Assembly: GCF_003367395.1 (NCBI RefSeq)
Contig: NZ_CP031417.1
Coordinates: forward strand, 1,240,001 to 1,304,000
DNA: 64,000 bases
Reading direction: 5' to 3'
From: Pseudolabrys taiwanensis
Lineage (GTDB): Bacteria; Pseudomonadota; Alphaproteobacteria; Rhizobiales; Xanthobacteraceae
Under the pieces are notes generated by a model, which saw only the letters and a list, made by a program, of their open reading frames with translations, searched no databases and was not told where the DNA came from. Below, piece after piece: positions 63,922-64,000 of this stretch. Both the position numbers and the translations under genes were made by a program. The first letter of the stretch is position 1. The number at the start of each line of letters is the position of its first letter.

Positions 63922-64000
63922 ATGATGCTCATGAGACTCCTGCTTGTCGTCGCAACGCTCCTCGCCGCCAACTCCGCGGGCGCCGAGACGGCCCGCAACG
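63922..64000 (+). CDS. N-terminus of an exported protein, cut by the window edge
   Basis: Starts at ATG 63922 (or the adjacent ATG 63925) after a strong AGGGAGGAAG. The 26 visible residues (MMLMRLLLVVATLLAANSAG then AETARN) form a Sec signal peptide. Tight spacing to the receptor gene suggests an operon with it. In similar clusters this position can hold a metal-handling periplasmic protein, but there is nothing here to identify it. Confidence 0.6.
   Translation, partial: MMLMRLLLVVATLLAANSAGAETARN

Overview
The window is GC-rich chromosomal DNA from an alphaproteobacterium of the order Hyphomicrobiales (Rhizobiales), most likely near Xanthobacteraceae/Nitrobacteraceae. This rests on the housekeeping gene order (yajC-secD-secF next to Mth938-like and phytoene-synthase-like genes; nlpD-pcm-surE-serS-tatCBA-scpBA-nagZ-SPOR-argS-dgt-erpA), on a short 440-residue ProS, and on intergenic palindromes of the type common in Bradyrhizobium and Rhodopseudomonas relatives. 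No rRNA, tRNA, CRISPR array or intact insertion sequence was seen.

Layout. 1-9 kb: a mixed metabolic and envelope region (LprI-like protein, zinc alcohol dehydrogenase, GST, MsrQ, MaoC hydratase, ModA-like binding protein with an MFS transporter, small DUF1127 gene with a clear terminator). 9.3-17 kb: TrmFO and the Sec accessory cluster (YajC, SecD, SecF) with homologues of two mitochondrial complex I assembly factors, then a DUF815 ATPase. 17-20.3 kb: a LysR-controlled module with a DapA-like aldolase and a Tat-exported Bug-type binding protein. 20.3-35 kb: a leftward housekeeping block for cell separation, protein repair, translation, Tat export, chromosome segregation and peptidoglycan recycling, ending in an ArgS with a long basic N-terminal extension. 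35-37.8 kb: an accessory insert (class A beta-lactamase, HdeA-like protein, an unknown protein, DoxX) between argS and dgt. 38-48 kb: dGTPase, ErpA, a second Bug protein, an RND pump with its adaptor, exonuclease III, and an NhaA antiporter fused to a DsbA-like domain. 48-58.5 kb: DnaE, a tiny membrane-protein gene behind two LexA-type boxes, a HXXEE protein, a phage-tail-collar-like gene beside a decayed copy of the lolD 3' end, LolD, LolC/E, ProS and an asparagine synthetase. 58.6-64 kb: a tandemly duplicated DUF2946 plus TonB-dependent receptor module, followed by the start of another exported protein.

The strongest new lead is the 32-codon membrane-peptide gene at 51707-51805. Its promoter holds two inverted alphaproteobacterial LexA boxes (51821-51853) over the -10 and spacer, so it is a candidate SOS-induced small membrane effector, analogous in size and regulation to Caulobacter SidA. 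Other notable points are the histone-H1-like extension of ArgS, the 105-bp imperfect direct repeat flanking the tail-collar gene, and the roughly 96% identical 505-bp segment shared by two otherwise diverged receptor modules. All functional assignments are from reading translated sequence and motifs; no database search was run.
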